32,500 bases of DNA from Glandiceps talaboti (taxonomy: Eukaryota; Hemichordata; Enteropneusta; Spengelidae). The notes under the pieces were generated by a model, which saw nothing but the letters and a program-made list of their open reading frames with translations, did no database searches and was not told the origin of the DNA. The stretch is taken from assembly GCF_964340395.1 (NCBI RefSeq), contig NC_135571.1:15679721-15712220 (forward strand), written 5' to 3'. The position numbers and the translations under genes are program-made. This document shows, one piece after another, positions 32,141 to 32,500 of the stretch. Every line of letters begins with the position of its first letter. Position 1 is the stretch's first letter.

Positions 32141-32500
32141 AGACTGAGTGTGTTTCATATATTAGTTCAATCTTCAGACCACTATGCATTTCCTCAGATA
32201 TAGTTATGTTACTCATCTACATAAAAATGCACTAATTTAAAAACTTTATATTTGAGTTCCTGTTTACATGTACATATTGTTGAGTTAAAAATGTAGTGTC
32301 TTAAGTTTTAGTTTCTGTGTGTAAGACTAACGTGTAGAAATATTCTAGTCTACATTTGTATATGACTTTGTTACGATAACATAATTCCAGTGCCTTTTTT
32401 GATAGTTATATAATATTTTATATGGATTCTAAATGGAAGGTTTGCGACAACCAGATAAACTAATGTAAGTTGTATCACTCAATGACTCAATTATATGATT
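32141..32500. other. Terminal spacer without recognisable feature
   Basis: AT-rich sequence, no coding or repeat signal. Confidence 0.35.

Overview
This window looks like intergenic or intronic DNA from a repeat-rich invertebrate animal genome. It is AT-rich, has no bacterial-style gene packing, and carries eukaryotic retroelements (Penelope-like, L1-clade and CR1/L2-group LINEs), a tRNA-headed SINE, DNA transposons with target-site duplications, and elements built like the Helentron-associated (HINE / 'pearl') elements described from marine invertebrates. I cannot name the species; a marine invertebrate (mollusc, hemichordate, lancelet or similar) fits best. No intact host gene is visible. 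The only host-like coding signal is one possible 110-bp exon on the minus strand at 25459-25568. Every other coding trace is a decayed mobile-element gene.

Layout of 1-15200, mostly transposable elements. A frameshifted Penelope-like GIY-YIG fragment (100-456) ends in a 30-bp foldback. A HINE-like element (818-1506) abuts a 5'-truncated CR1-group LINE (about 1515-2530, minus). A hAT-like element with perfect 16-bp terminal inverted repeats (TIRs) and a 5-bp duplication fills 2825-4304. A roughly 137-bp satellite (4320-7257) is split by a 2.1-kb PIF/Harbinger-like element (4879-6980, duplication TTA) that carries a broken gene with a SAP-like segment. An L1-clade fragment lies at 7325-8695 (minus). 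An L2-group LINE on the minus strand is split by two HINE-type insertions: 11406-13857 interrupts its coding part and 9590-11103 interrupts its (TAA)n tail.

Layout of 15200-32500, mostly minisatellites. Unrelated tandem arrays with units of about 17, 22, 26, 63, 39, 33 and 39 bp fill much of this half. They are not only passive repeats. A foldback element (19604-22965) whose arms contain a 63-bp minisatellite sits inside a 26-bp array, with an 8-bp direct repeat at its edges, and it was later hit by an L2-group LINE. A second inverted-repeat element (23775-25419) contains a roughly 35-copy 39-bp array that appears to have grown from one arm, since the other arm still has one unit in inverse orientation. 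The 33-bp array (25797-28705) is interrupted by a SINE (26352-26640). A second copy of the 9590 HINE lies at 29241-30332 with fewer internal modules.

The insertion order can be partly read: satellites and LINEs came first, and HINE, Harbinger-like, foldback and SINE insertions followed into them. The point most worth follow-up is the coupling of terminal-inverted-repeat elements with minisatellite growth, seen twice here, together with three HINE families that share end architecture but not sequence.
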